Shown here piece by piece: positions 21,748 through 30,930 of a DNA stretch of 64,000 bases. Source of the DNA: CAUZJO01 sp963580245 (lineage in GTDB: Bacteria > Sumerlaeota > Sumerlaeia > MVZB01); assembly GCA_963580245.1 (NCBI GenBank), contig CAUZJO010000005.1:12679-76678 (forward strand), written 5' to 3'. The notes beneath the pieces are model-generated. The model was not told where the DNA came from. It did not search any database and saw only the letters and a program-made list of their open reading frames with translations. The first letter of the stretch is position 1; every line of letters starts with the position of its first letter. The position numbers and the translations under genes are program-made.

Positions 21748-24700
21748 ATGAGGTGCGCATTGGGATGTCTGGCGGCGCTGCTGGCGGCTGCGTGCGGCCC
21801 CCCGGCCCCCGAAACCTCCAAGCCGTCCGGCCCCGCCGACGTCCAGCTCGCTCCACCGCCGCCGTTCAAGCCCGGCATCCCGGAGGCCTGGCGCACTGAC
21901 GACGCCGAGGTGCGCATCACCGCCATCCGGTCGGTTGAAGACGCCATTGAGGTCGATCTGACCGCGCCTGCCGAAGCCAAACTCCCCGCCGGGAAGGGCG
22001 GATTTAACCTTGTTCTCCCCGACCAGGGGCATTTCGACGTGACCGTGCAAACGTACGCGGTGGGCGGCAACGTCATCCAAAACCTGAGCCGCGAGGATGG
22101 GCCCACGACGGATTCCTCCAGTCCACCGATCCCGGCCAATTCGGTCCGCGTCACCCAAGAGGGAACCATCCGCAATTGGGCGATCCACCGGCTGGAGCTG
22201 CAACAGACGTTCTGGCGGGCGGCGCTGGACGCATGGAAGGAGTCGGACCAGGAAATGCGAGCGACGGTCCGGATCGCGCTGAGCCAACCGGCTCAGGATG
22301 ACCCGGATGAAGAAGGCGATGGCGAGGCGACCGACGACGACGCGACCACCGCCGCCGAGACAGCCGTAGACGCCCCCGAGCCGCCCCCCCGCTCGCCGCC
22401 CAAGGGGAAAAGCCACGGCATCGACCGGGCCATTGAGCTGCTGGTCGCCAATCCCGATGACCTCGACCGCTGGTTCGTCCACGCTCCGGCCCGGCCCAAG
22501 AACGCGGCATTCGAGCCGACCGACCCCGGCGCGCTGGTGCCCGAGGCCACGGGTTGGGCGCGGCTACGAGTCGAAGAGGGGGGCCTTTATAGGTTAAGCG
22601 CCGAGGCCTTGACCGCAGCGGGGACCATCGCGGGGCCTGAAGAGCTCAGCGACGTCCGGATCTTCCGCAAGGGCAAGGCCCAGCCGACCCATATCGTTCC
22701 CCAAGTCGGCGGAGAGCGGCCCCAGGGCGTCTATTTCTACGGCTGGCCCTCGACCTCTGAGTATGACGCCGGCCAGGTCTATTGGCTGGCGGTGGTTCCG
22801 GGGGCCGAACCGGTCCCGATTGTCCCGGTCAGTAAATCACTGCTGGAAGGCCCGTATCGGCCTTTGAACCACGTCACGCGGACCGCCCGGCACGACGCCG
22901 ACGAGGAGATCAAGGTAAAGACTGACAATTACTTGAGCATCAAGGAGTTGGACTGGGTCGAGGCGGAATTGGTCGATGGCCGGCCCGTGAACTTTACGCT
23001 GGACTTGGTCCAGCCCTTGCACGGGTTGGCGCCGGGGGGTAGCGACGCGCAACTGAAGCTCTTCCCCGAAGGCCCTCCGAACACCTGGCAGGAAACTGGC
23101 ATCGGGCTCAAACGAGGCGACCAGACCGCCGCGGCCTTCGAGGTCGGCAAAGACCGCAACCTCCTGCTCCACGCAACGATCCTGCCCAAGTACCTGCTCA
23201 GGAGCCCGGTCTCGTTCTCGCTCGAAGTCGATGCCCCTACCTCGGCGACCGCCGCCACCGAGGATGGGATGGGGCTTTGGTTGGATTGGTTTGAGGTGCG
23301 CTATCCAAGCCGGCCTAGTCTTCACCAGGGCCGATTGGTCCTCAACGGAGACTCGGTTACGACGCCGGGGCTCTATACCTATCAAACTCAGAGATTCCTT
23401 GGCGGCGGCGCCCAACGGACCCTGGCACTCGCCCTCAACGCCAATTCCGGGGAGGTTCGCCGGCTCACGCGGGTCGGAGAGAATACCCGCCTGATTGTTG
23501 ACAAGGGCTGGCACAGCGAACTGTGGGACCTCGCCGAGGCGCTGGAGCCGCGGATCGAATCGCTGGAGTGGCACCAAGACATTTTGGAACCCGCCGCCCC
23601 GAACGGTCAGCCCATCGACTACGTGATCGTTACCCATCATCTGTTCACCGACCTGCTTGACCCGATCCTTGAGCTGAATCGCGAGCGCGGCTTGACCACC
23701 CGCGTGGTCGACGTTCAGTGGCTCTACGACCTGTTCAGCGACGGGATGCTCTCGCCCGAGGCCATCCAGCGTTATCTCGGCTATATGATTCATCACTGGG
23801 AGACTCCCGCCCCTGGTTACGTCCTGTTGGTCGGCGATGCGAACAGCGATTTCCTCAACGAAACGCATGGCGACGTCCCGAACTATATCCCCGCCTATCC
23901 ATACGCTTACGGGTCAGACACATGGGCTTCGGATCACTGGCTGACGTGTGTCAGCGGTGATGACGACCTACCCGACTATCTGATTGGGCGTTTCTCGGTG
24001 AACAACGTCGACGACGCCCGCGAGGTGATCAGGAAGACCGTCCAGTATGCAACGGAGCCGCTCTTCGGGCGTTGGCGGGGTTCGATGGCCTACATCTGCG
24101 ATAACCACATCAAGCCCAGCGACCAGTTCCGCCAAACGGGCGAGCGCTTGCGCCTCGAACAAAGCCCTGCCGCCTTCGACGCCATTCGGGTCTACCTCGA
24201 CCTGCTCGCGATGGAAGACAACTGGTATATCGAGAAGCGCCATATCGATCGCATCTGGGAGGAGGAGAAGGATTGGGTCAAAGTCAGCGCGGCGGCCACC
24301 GACGCGATCAAGGCCACCTTGAACAGCGGCGTCGCCTTTCTCGAATACTTCGGCCACGGCTCTCCGAACCTGTGGGCCGACGAGCGTATTTTTTTCGGCG
24401 GCGATACGCCCAATCGCGACGCGCAATACCTGAAGTCCGAGGGCCGCTACGCCTTCATCAGCAATTACACGTGCAACAGCGGGGCCATCGATTACCCCAG
24501 GCCCCCCTGGAACCTGTGCATCACCGAGGACCTGATGCGAACCCCCGATGGGGGGGCGGTGGCGATGTTCGTGCCTTCGGGCCCGGGCACGACAACCGAA
24601 CACGAAAAGCTAGCCCGCCAGTGGCGACGGGCGCTGTTTGGCGACAATTTGCGGTCGGTTGGCGAAGCGGCCTTTCAGGTGCGATCGCGTTACGCGCTGG

Positions 24701-26433
24701 AGGGCTACCGGCGCAACCTGCTCTATATGTACATCCTGCAAGGCGATCCGGCGCTCGAACTCCAGTTGACCGACAGGTGGTACTCACTCGCGGCGCGGCC
24801 CGAGGCGTTGGAGCCGGGGTTCGAGGCGTTGACGATCAGTGCCGAGGGCGTCGTGCCGGCGGCGGGTCTGGCTCAGGCTCGGCTCGAGACCGAAGCCGGG
24901 GCCGTCCTGTGGGACGGCGCGCCTTTCGACTATCAAGGGGGTCGAATCCAGAGGGATTTGACGCTGGACCCCGGGCTTACCTCCGACCTGGAGCCGGGCG
25001 GACGGTTGCGCGTTTCGCTCTACGGGTGGAACGAGGAGGCTGAACTGGATTTCGTCGCCGCGGGGCAGGTTCGTCTCGTCCGGCCGGAATTGCAAATCGC
25101 CCATGCCCAGGCGACCCGGCTCGACGAGCGCCGAGTACAGTTCGATCTGCGGGTTGCCAATGTCGGGCCGGTCGGCTCGGGGCCGGTCCGCGTCGAGGTT
25201 CGCTCCCTGGAACCGGGGCGGTCGCCGACACTCAGCGAGGAGACCCTTATCGTGGGAGCCGATCAAAGCGAATCGCTCCAGATGATCGACGTGGTCGAGT
25301 CGCGTCCCGACCCCCTTTATTTCGAGGCATTGGTCACCCCCGCCCATCCTCCCGAGCAACCCGAGCGGCCGGCCCTGCTCCGGCGGCGATTCGCGCTGCT
25401 GCCCGATGGGGATTGGAATGGGATCGCGCCCCCCCTGTGCGTCAGGTCCAAGAATACCACCGGTTCCTCGTCCCGACTTCAATTGCGTCTGCTAAGTTCG
25501 GGTCTGCCCGCTTCAAGCCAGACCTTGGTTTCCCGCACCGCCGATGGAGACGTCCTGACCACGCATTCAGTTACCTACGAATCCGGCGACGGATACTTTG
25601 TGGCCGAGCTTGACGTGGTGCCTCGATCACGCAGCCAGATACTGGATGAGGGGGGCTGGATCGAGTTGACGCGGCGGGGAAACAGCCCTCCATCCGAAGT
25701 GCTGGACAAGGTCGTCGTGGGCGACCTGCCGCTCGAGGAGGCGCGGCTGCGCATTGTTCCGGGCACCGTCCACCACACCCCGCAAAACCCGACCGATGGG
25801 CAAACCGTTTTCATTCATTTCGATGTGGAAAACGTCGGGACGCTCCCCTCGCCCGTTTGTAAGCCAATCCTGCTCGATGGGTCGCCCGATGAGCACGGCA
25901 CGCCCCTGCCCAGTCAGACGGGTCTCGAGAGTCCAGAAGTCCCCTCCCTGGGACCGGGCCGTCGCCACTCCGTCGCGCTGCGCTGGGACCCGATCATGAA
26001 CGCGGGTGTGCAAAAGGTCTGGATCGATCTTAAACCGTCGGGCGCCAGTCAAAAACCCTACCGCCAGGAGCAGATCGCCGTTTACTCGCTCTACGCCAAG
26101 ACCAAGAGCAATCTTAAAATCACCCGGCCTCTGTGGATCGAACAGACGCCCGAGGACAAGCTCAAGGACCGAGTCAAGCTCAACGTCGAGATCTCCAACC
26201 AGGGGGAGACTAACGCCCGGAACGTGGAGGCTAGCTTCTATTACGGCGCGGAGAAGGACGACGAGAACAAGCTGGACACGATCCTGCTGGAAGTTGTCAA
26301 GGCCAATCAATCGACCGTCGCGCAGCTGGTTTGGAAATACGATCGCGAACAAGTCCTGGAGAACGGCCGGTTCATCAAGAAGCCGACGGTCGAGGTGCGG
26401 CTGAAAGGCTCCAAGCAACGCACGGCGGAATAA
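21748..26433 (+). CDS. Gingipain-like (peptidase family C25) lipoprotein
   Basis: About 1,561 residues. The short lipoprotein signal MRCALGCLAALLAAAC has a LAAAC lipobox, giving a lipidated Cys16. A beta-rich N-terminal region with a low-complexity acidic stretch DPDEEGDGEATDDD precedes the protease domain. The C25 core includes YVIVTHHLF, YVLLVGDANSDF, the catalytic His870 in FLEYFGHGSPNLWADE and Cys909 in ISNYTCNSGAIDYP. Ig/CARDB-like modules follow (DLRVANVGPVGSG, HFDVENVGTLPSP, VEISNQGETNARN). No T9SS-type C-terminal domain is apparent although C25 proteases of Bacteroidota usually carry one. The start is placed by the promoter at 21673-21700. Substrate unknown; cell-surface proteolysis or maturation of surface proteins is plausible. 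Confidence 0.85.
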   Translation: MRCALGCLAALLAAACGPPAPETSKPSGPADVQLAPPPPFKPGIPEAWRTDDAEVRITAIRSVEDAIEVDLTAPAEAKLPAGKGGFNLVLPDQGHFDVTVQTYAVGGNVIQNLSREDGPTTDSSSPPIPANSVRVTQEGTIRNWAIHRLELQQTFWRAALDAWKESDQEMRATVRIALSQPAQDDPDEEGDGEATDDDATTAAETAVDAPEPPPRSPPKGKSHGIDRAIELLVANPDDLDRWFVHAPARPKNAAFEPTDPGALVPEATGWARLRVEEGGLYRLSAEALTAAGTIAGPEELSDVRIFRKGKAQPTHIVPQVGGERPQGVYFYGWPSTSEYDAGQVYWLAVVPGAEPVPIVPVSKSLLEGPYRPLNHVTRTARHDADEEIKVKTDNYLSIKELDWVEAELVDGRPVNFTLDLVQPLHGLAPGGSDAQLKLFPEGPPNTWQETGIGLKRGDQTAAAFEVGKDRNLLLHATILPKYLLRSPVSFSLEVDAPTSATAATEDGMGLWLDWFEVRYPSRPSLHQGRLVLNGDSVTTPGLYTYQTQRFLGGGAQRTLALALNANSGEVRRLTRVGENTRLIVDKGWHSELWDLAEALEPRIESLEWHQDILEPAAPNGQPIDYVIVTHHLFTDLLDPILELNRERGLTTRVVDVQWLYDLFSDGMLSPEAIQRYLGYMIHHWETPAPGYVLLVGDANSDFLNETHGDVPNYIPAYPYAYGSDTWASDHWLTCVSGDDDLPDYLIGRFSVNNVDDAREVIRKTVQYATEPLFGRWRGSMAYICDNHIKPSDQFRQTGERLRLEQSPAAFDAIRVYLDLLAMEDNWYIEKRHIDRIWEEEKDWVKVSAAATDAIKATLNSGVAFLEYFGHGSPNLWADERIFFGGDTPNRDAQYLKSEGRYAFISNYTCNSGAIDYPRPPWNLCITEDLMRTPDGGAVAMFVPSGPGTTTEHEKLARQWRRALFGDNLRSVGEAAFQVRSRYALEGYRRNLLYMYILQGDPALELQLTDRWYSLAARPEALEPGFEALTISAEGVVPAAGLAQARLETEAGAVLWDGAPFDYQGGRIQRDLTLDPGLTSDLEPGGRLRVSLYGWNEEAELDFVAAGQVRLVRPELQIAHAQATRLDERRVQFDLRVANVGPVGSGPVRVEVRSLEPGRSPTLSEETLIVGADQSESLQMIDVVESRPDPLYFEALVTPAHPPEQPERPALLRRRFALLPDGDWNGIAPPLCVRSKNTTGSSSRLQLRLLSSGLPASSQTLVSRTADGDVLTTHSVTYESGDGYFVAELDVVPRSRSQILDEGGWIELTRRGNSPPSEVLDKVVVGDLPLEEARLRIVPGTVHHTPQNPTDGQTVFIHFDVENVGTLPSPVCKPILLDGSPDEHGTPLPSQTGLESPEVPSLGPGRRHSVALRWDPIMNAGVQKVWIDLKPSGASQKPYRQEQIAVYSLYAKTKSNLKITRPLWIEQTPEDKLKDRVKLNVEISNQGETNARNVEASFYYGAEKDDENKLDTILLEVVKANQSTVAQLVWKYDREQVLENGRFIKKPTVEVRLKGSKQRTAE

Positions 26434-26463
26434 ACGCCGAAGCGCCATTGCGAGGCAAAACGA

Positions 26464-26961
26464 GTGAGTCCGCCCCCCCCCGCGCTACCCCCCCACGACG
26501 ACCGGCAGGCCCGCGAATGGATGCGGGACGCCTTGGAGGCCGCCCGCGAGGCGTCCGCCATGGACGAGCCGCCGGTGGGCTGCGTCATCATCGACCATCG
26601 CGGCCGGCGGGTGGCGCGGACGCATGATCGGCGCCGGGCCGACGCCGATCCGCTGGCCCATGCCGAGATGCTCGCCATCCGCCAGGCGGCCCGGGACCAG
26701 GGCGATTGGCGGATGGACGGGATGACGCTCGTGGTCACCCTGGAGCCGTGCCCGATGTGCGCCGGCTCCATCCTGATGGCCCGGGTGGGCCGGGTGATCA
26801 TCGGCGCGCCAAGCCCCAAGTGGGGGGCGGCCGGCTCTCGCGCCGACTGGTTGGGCTCGGGCTGCTTCCCCCATAAACCTGAAGTGGTGCGGGGCGTGCT
26901 CGAACGTGAGTGCGGAGAGATTCTGTCGCGCTACTTTGAGCAAGTTCGGAAGAAGGGGTAG
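26464..26961 (+). CDS. tadA: tRNA-specific adenosine deaminase (TadA-like)
   Basis: Zinc-dependent deaminase expected to convert A34 to inosine in tRNA-Arg(ACG). 165 residues. The zinc site is HAEMLAIRQA plus TLEPCPMCAGSILMARVGRV, and PVGCVII lies before it. The later PKWGAAGS matches the D-P-K-x-G-A-x-G-S block typical of TadA, which separates it from guanine or cytidine deaminases. The C-terminus VLERECGEILSRYFEQVRKK is also typical. The GTG start has GAGG about 8 nt upstream. It follows the C25 gene by 30 bp and could be co-transcribed with it. Confidence 0.9.
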   Translation: MSPPPPALPPHDDRQAREWMRDALEAAREASAMDEPPVGCVIIDHRGRRVARTHDRRRADADPLAHAEMLAIRQAARDQGDWRMDGMTLVVTLEPCPMCAGSILMARVGRVIIGAPSPKWGAAGSRADWLGSGCFPHKPEVVRGVLERECGEILSRYFEQVRKKG

Positions 26962-26975
26962 TAACGAGTGCGGGG

Positions 26976-27300
26976 GTGCATCTCATGGTTCCGTGAGATG
27001 CACTCGCGGGATGGCGCCACAAGTCAGTTCTCTGGCTCCCTGAAGGGGAGCAATTTGAATAGCCAGGGGTGTCAACCCCTGGACGTGGGGTCCCAAGACG
27101 TCACGTCCCCGGAGTGGTCGAACAGACCGCGTCACGTTACGATCCAACCCTTTCAGGGTTGTGGCAATTTTGGGGCCGCGAACCGTGGGTTGACACCCAC
27201 GGCTACTCACATTCGACCCCTGCGGGGTCGAGGATGAGGACGGATTTGATTTATGCCCCCGGCCGGCAAGCTGCATCTTGCGGATCCGTGAGATGCACCC
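26976..27300. repeat. Cluster of hairpin repeats between tadA and an exported protein gene
   Basis: No gene. GTGCATCTCA/TGAGATGCAC (26976-27003) is a perfect 10-bp stem with an 8-nt loop; TGCATCT/AGATGCA (27272-27297) is a related hairpin. Between them are CAGGGGT/ACCCCTG near 27062-27080, AACCCT/AGGGTT near 27149-27164, CGTGGGT/ACCCACG near 27184-27201 and GACCCC/GGGGTC near 27215-27230. The two outer hairpins share CCGTGAGATGCAC, so the block looks like a composite palindromic element. The convergent genes on both sides may use it as a terminator. Confidence 0.6.
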
Positions 27301-27310
27301 CGAGCGCGGC

Positions 27311-29212
27311 TTACCGCCGCCTACCCTGGGCCACCGTGGCGGTCCGGGCGGTGAGGATGTCCTGGAGCAGTGGAATCCGCAGCCGACCGGGGAGGACCAC
27401 GACGTCGGGGCTGATATAGAAGCCCAGATCCTGTTGGATGAACTTGAAGAACGAATCCAGGGACTGCATGTTGATAAAGACGGGATAGTCGGCCTCATAG
27501 GTCTCGCCTTCGGCGAGGCGCCGTTGCTCGATCGGCTGAGCCACCCCCGCGGCGCCCCATGGCTCATCGACCATGTTGCCCAGCGTCGGGTGACCGGCCA
27601 CCAGGTGGAATTTCAACCCATTGATATGGACCGGTTGCTCCAAGACGAAGGTGTCCGGATTGTTGGCGATGGCCTGGGAGAGCACCTGAAAATGCTCGTC
27701 GCTGACCCTCAGGTCCATCGTTAAGTGGATATTGAAGGGACTGGTTTCGTCAAACCGGACGGCCAGGGGTCGACTGAGCACGCCCAGGATCATCTGACGG
27801 GCGGTCTCGCTCAGGGGGATTGGCTGACCATTGAGCAGGACGCTCAGGCTGGGTGCCCACGGCACGAATGGAATCTGTTTGAGCAGGATATCCGCCGCGC
27901 GGCGGCACTGGAGTTCATCTTCGGCATAGCGCATCACCACCGAGGCAATGTCCGCGGCTTTCCAACCCCCTCGCATGGCGGCTTCTTTTTCCATCTCGGC
28001 CGATCTGAGCGCGGCAAGACGCTTGCCGACCAGCTTGTCCAGCTCGGGCAGAAGTTCTTCGTGTTTGGCGTAGACCGTCTCATACTGTTCGATGGCGAAC
28101 TGTTCGTTGCCGCTTTGTTCGGCCTCAAGGCCCGCCCGCACGATCTTCAGGGCGTTGAACTGACGTATCAGCGCAACATCGTTGGCGAATTCATTGGTCG
28201 CAATCTCCAGGGTCTGTTGGGCTTCGTCGTATTTGAGCACGCCGATCTGGGCGCGCGCGTTGAGTAGGGCCACATCGACCGAATTTCTCGGATAGGCCCA
28301 ATTGGCCAGTTTCTTCAGCGCGATCTGATAATCGCCCGCACCCAAATTGGCGCGGACGCGGTCGGCGAGCAACATCTCGACCGGCGCCTGTATAACCTGG
28401 CGCGACGCCTTGTCCAGATTGCCGCTCTCCATCCACTCGGGGTGACCCTGGAAAGCCTGGGCGATGATCATCAAGATTTTGGCGTACTGAGGCGCCTGAC
28501 GCGGGGCCATGGTCTTCTCGAACAGGTCGGCCATGTGGAGGTAGATCTCGGGCAGCAGCTCGATGACCGGGCTATTGGCCCGCACGTTGTCGGGCCACAT
28601 GATCTCGCTGAAATACTCGGCGGCCAGGAGCAAATCGGCTCGACCCCCGCTCGCCAGCCTCGCGTCGATCAACTGATGGCCGTCTTCGGAGAACCGGTCG
28701 ACCTTCAAGGCTTGGATGAGCAGTTGATTGCCCTCTTTGTTGCGAATCCTGTCATAGGCGACCTGGGCCTTGCGCAGCAACTTGCGCGCCCGGCTGCGTC
28801 GTTCCTCTTTGGTTCCGTCGTTACGCTCGATGTCGCTCAGCTGCTCGTCCAGTTTGAAGATGTTCTCCTGGGTGACGGGATTGGTTGAATTCATGCGGCG
28901 GATCTGCTCGGTCAGGGTCCGGGCCATGCTGATGTCGTTGCGGCTCATGGCCTCCAGCGCCCGATCAATCAGCTCGCGGGCGTTGTTTTCGGGCGAGAGT
29001 ATGCTGATGATCTTGATCCGCTCGCGCGGCACGGGCACCAGCACCCCGCCGGTGTCGATATCGACGTAGAGTTTATTCTCGCCGACGATGATGCCCCGCA
29101 CGCTCTGTCCGCTGTTCGTCGTGATCTTGTCGGCGCGTCCCATCGGGACCAGAAGGACAAGTGCCAAGACCCACGGAAGCGGGCTTCGGGTATGGAATCT
29201 GCGCTGAATCAT
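27311..29212 (-). CDS. Exported helical (TPR-like) protein of unknown function
   Basis: About 633 residues. The signal peptide has the hydrophobic core PLPWVLALVLLVP with likely cleavage after GRA. It is followed by ITTNSGQSVRGIIVGENKLY, a small beta segment of a type often found before helical-repeat regions. The bulk is helical with charged stretches such as SDIERNDGTKEERRSRARK and repeating helix pairs suggesting TPR-like solenoids. The C-terminal 150 residues contain VRFDETSPFNIHLTMDLRVS and HINGLKFHLVAG, reminiscent of secretin/STN-like small domains, but this is weak. ATG 29212 is chosen for the signal peptide; ATG 29224 is possible. No homologous family is recognised with confidence. 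Confidence 0.65.
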   Translation of the reverse strand: MIQRRFHTRSPLPWVLALVLLVPMGRADKITTNSGQSVRGIIVGENKLYVDIDTGGVLVPVPRERIKIISILSPENNARELIDRALEAMSRNDISMARTLTEQIRRMNSTNPVTQENIFKLDEQLSDIERNDGTKEERRSRARKLLRKAQVAYDRIRNKEGNQLLIQALKVDRFSEDGHQLIDARLASGGRADLLLAAEYFSEIMWPDNVRANSPVIELLPEIYLHMADLFEKTMAPRQAPQYAKILMIIAQAFQGHPEWMESGNLDKASRQVIQAPVEMLLADRVRANLGAGDYQIALKKLANWAYPRNSVDVALLNARAQIGVLKYDEAQQTLEIATNEFANDVALIRQFNALKIVRAGLEAEQSGNEQFAIEQYETVYAKHEELLPELDKLVGKRLAALRSAEMEKEAAMRGGWKAADIASVVMRYAEDELQCRRAADILLKQIPFVPWAPSLSVLLNGQPIPLSETARQMILGVLSRPLAVRFDETSPFNIHLTMDLRVSDEHFQVLSQAIANNPDTFVLEQPVHINGLKFHLVAGHPTLGNMVDEPWGAAGVAQPIEQRRLAEGETYEADYPVFINMQSLDSFFKFIQQDLGFYISPDVVVLPGRLRIPLLQDILTARTATVAQGRRR

Positions 29213-29751
29213 GGGGTCATCCATTTCGGTTGGGTTGTCTGGCTGGTTGGTCGCGGGTGAAGGTGGGCCTGGGCCCCTGGAGCACTGTAACCGTCCTCGA
29301 TCAGAAAGCCCACGCCGTCCAACCACCAAAACGCGCCCTGATGCTGCCACAACCGTCGCGAAGGCGCAAGGGGTAGTCGCTAGGCGGGCGTTTTACGTTC
29401 TGCTCAATTCTTGGGCACTTTCCCCTTGATGGCACCACGGTTATGACGATAATACGCCAGGGGTAAGTCGAGGGTGTTTCTCGCCTTATGTTCGGTTTAC
29501 GGTCCATGAACCACCCCGCCAGGATGGGTCTCCTTGGAGAAGGACAACGTTCTATGCTATTAACCGTTGGGCTGGGTTTTCCCCTTGGCATCCTGCCATT
29601 GATTTAACGAAGGAGCCGAAATCCGTATGCCCGATTCAACCACACCGATGGACGTATCGTCTCGCGGATCCGCGAGATGCACCCGCCGCATCACCTGGAT
29701 CGTGATTTATCTTGCCCCCGGCGGCTCAGGGCGCCTAGACTATCCGCTTCA
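29213..29751. other. Intergenic stretch with an 18-bp palindrome
   Basis: About 540 bp without a convincing gene. TCTCGCGGATCCGCGAGA at 29660-29677 is a perfect palindrome followed by TGCACCCG, sharing GAGATGCACCC with the hairpin at 27272-27300. About 30 bp further GTGATTTATCTTGCCCCCGG (29701-29720) resembles TTGATTTATGCCCCCGG at 27246-27262, so pieces of the same element occur here in a different order. Confidence 0.45.
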
Positions 29752-30066
29752 ATGGACCGGCGGTGTTTGCTCGAGCATGAGAACGGAACGATCCTGCGGC
29801 TGTGGGTGTCGCCCAATGCTCCGCGAACCCAGGCCGAGGGCCGGCGCGAGGATCGGTTGGTCTTGCGCGTCAAGGCCCCGCCGGTTGAGGGCAAGGCTAA
29901 CCGTGCCCTCATCGCATGGGCGTGTGCCGCCTTCGGTTTGCGGGCATCCCAGGTCTCGATCTTGAGAGGCGAGAAATCGCGCCGCAAGGCTCTGCTGCTC
30001 GAGGGCGTGGCCCTTGATCGGGCGGAGTGCGTCTTGGGCGGATTGGGACCAACAACCCGGCACTGA
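29752..30066 (+). CDS. DUF167 / YggU family protein
   Basis: 104 residues. Matches the DUF167 (YggU) family: LRLWVSPNAPRTQAEG, LVLRVKAPPVEGKANRALIA and VSILRGEKSRRKALLLEG. The family is small, cytoplasmic and of unsettled function. ATG 29752 is chosen because it starts just before the domain, although no Shine-Dalgarno is visible; the frame is open for 25 codons upstream. It lies 22 bp before the purine nucleoside phosphorylase gene on the same strand and is probably transcribed with it. Confidence 0.78.
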   Translation: MDRRCLLEHENGTILRLWVSPNAPRTQAEGRREDRLVLRVKAPPVEGKANRALIAWACAAFGLRASQVSILRGEKSRRKALLLEGVALDRAECVLGGLGPTTRH

Positions 30067-30088
30067 AAACCCATGGAAAGCACGGACC

Positions 30089-30928
30089 ATGACATTATTC
30101 GACATCGAAGCCTACAAGGGCCGGATCGACGAGGCCGCCCACGCCATCGCCGAGCGGTTCCCGGAAGGCCCCCGGATAGGGATCATCTGTGGCACGGGGA
30201 TGGGAGGGCTGGCCGAAAAGGTCCTTGAGCGCACCGTCATTCCCTACGACGATATCCCCCATTTTCCCATCTCGACGGTCGAGTCGCACCACGGCAACTT
30301 GATCCTGGGTCGGCTGGCCGGCCGGCGGGTCGCCGTGATGCAGGGCCGCTTTCATTACTACGAAGGCTATACGATGCGCGAGATCACGTTCCCGGTGCGG
30401 GTCATGAAGGCGCTGGGCTGCGAGATGCTCATCGTGATGAACGCGGTGGGGAGCATGAACCCGCTGATCGGGCGCGGATCGCTCGTGCTGGTCGACGATC
30501 ACATCAACCTGATGGGCGACAACCCGCTGATCGGACCCAACGACGAAGCGCTGGGCCCGCGCTTCCCCGATATGTCAGCCCCCTATGATGCCCCGCTACG
30601 GGCCTTGATGCACGAGGTGGCACTGGCCGAAGGCATCCGCCTCCATGATGGGGTGATCGTCGCCGTGACCGGCCCGAATCTTGAAACGCGGGCCGAGTAC
30701 GCCATGTTCCGCGTGCTCGGCGCCGACATCGTGACGATGTCGACCGTGCCCGAGATCATCGTGGCCCACCATGCCGGGCTGCGGGCGATTGCCCTCTCCA
30801 CGGTGACCGATGAGTGTTATCCCGACGCCCTCGAGGAGGCCAAACTCGAGGAGATCATCGCCGTCGCGCAGGCGGCCGAGCCGCGTCTGGAGAAGCTGAT
30901 CACCGGCCTCCTATCCCGATTGGATTAG
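30089..30928 (+). CDS. Purine nucleoside phosphorylase (PNP type I family)
   Basis: Cytoplasmic trimeric-type PNP that splits purine nucleosides with phosphate to base and ribose 1-phosphate. 279 residues. Diagnostic parts: GIICGTGMGGLAEKV (phosphate loop), FPISTVESHHGNLILG, VMQGRFHYYEGYTMREITFP, VMNAVGSMNP, VTGPNLETRAEYAMFRVLGAD with the purine-site Glu, and TMSTVPEIIVAHH. Complete and of normal length. The ATG is preceded by GGAAAG about 10 nt away. The P450 gene starts 2 nt after its stop, so the two are coupled, an unexpected pairing. Confidence 0.93.
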   Translation: MTLFDIEAYKGRIDEAAHAIAERFPEGPRIGIICGTGMGGLAEKVLERTVIPYDDIPHFPISTVESHHGNLILGRLAGRRVAVMQGRFHYYEGYTMREITFPVRVMKALGCEMLIVMNAVGSMNPLIGRGSLVLVDDHINLMGDNPLIGPNDEALGPRFPDMSAPYDAPLRALMHEVALAEGIRLHDGVIVAVTGPNLETRAEYAMFRVLGADIVTMSTVPEIIVAHHAGLRAIALSTVTDECYPDALEEAKLEEIIAVAQAAEPRLEKLITGLLSRLD

Positions 30929-30930
30929 CC

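Noticed and set aside
26976..27300. CRISPR or tRNA cluster in the hairpin-rich gap
   Set aside because: The hairpins differ in sequence and spacing, and none has a tRNA cloverleaf with anticodon and T-loop.
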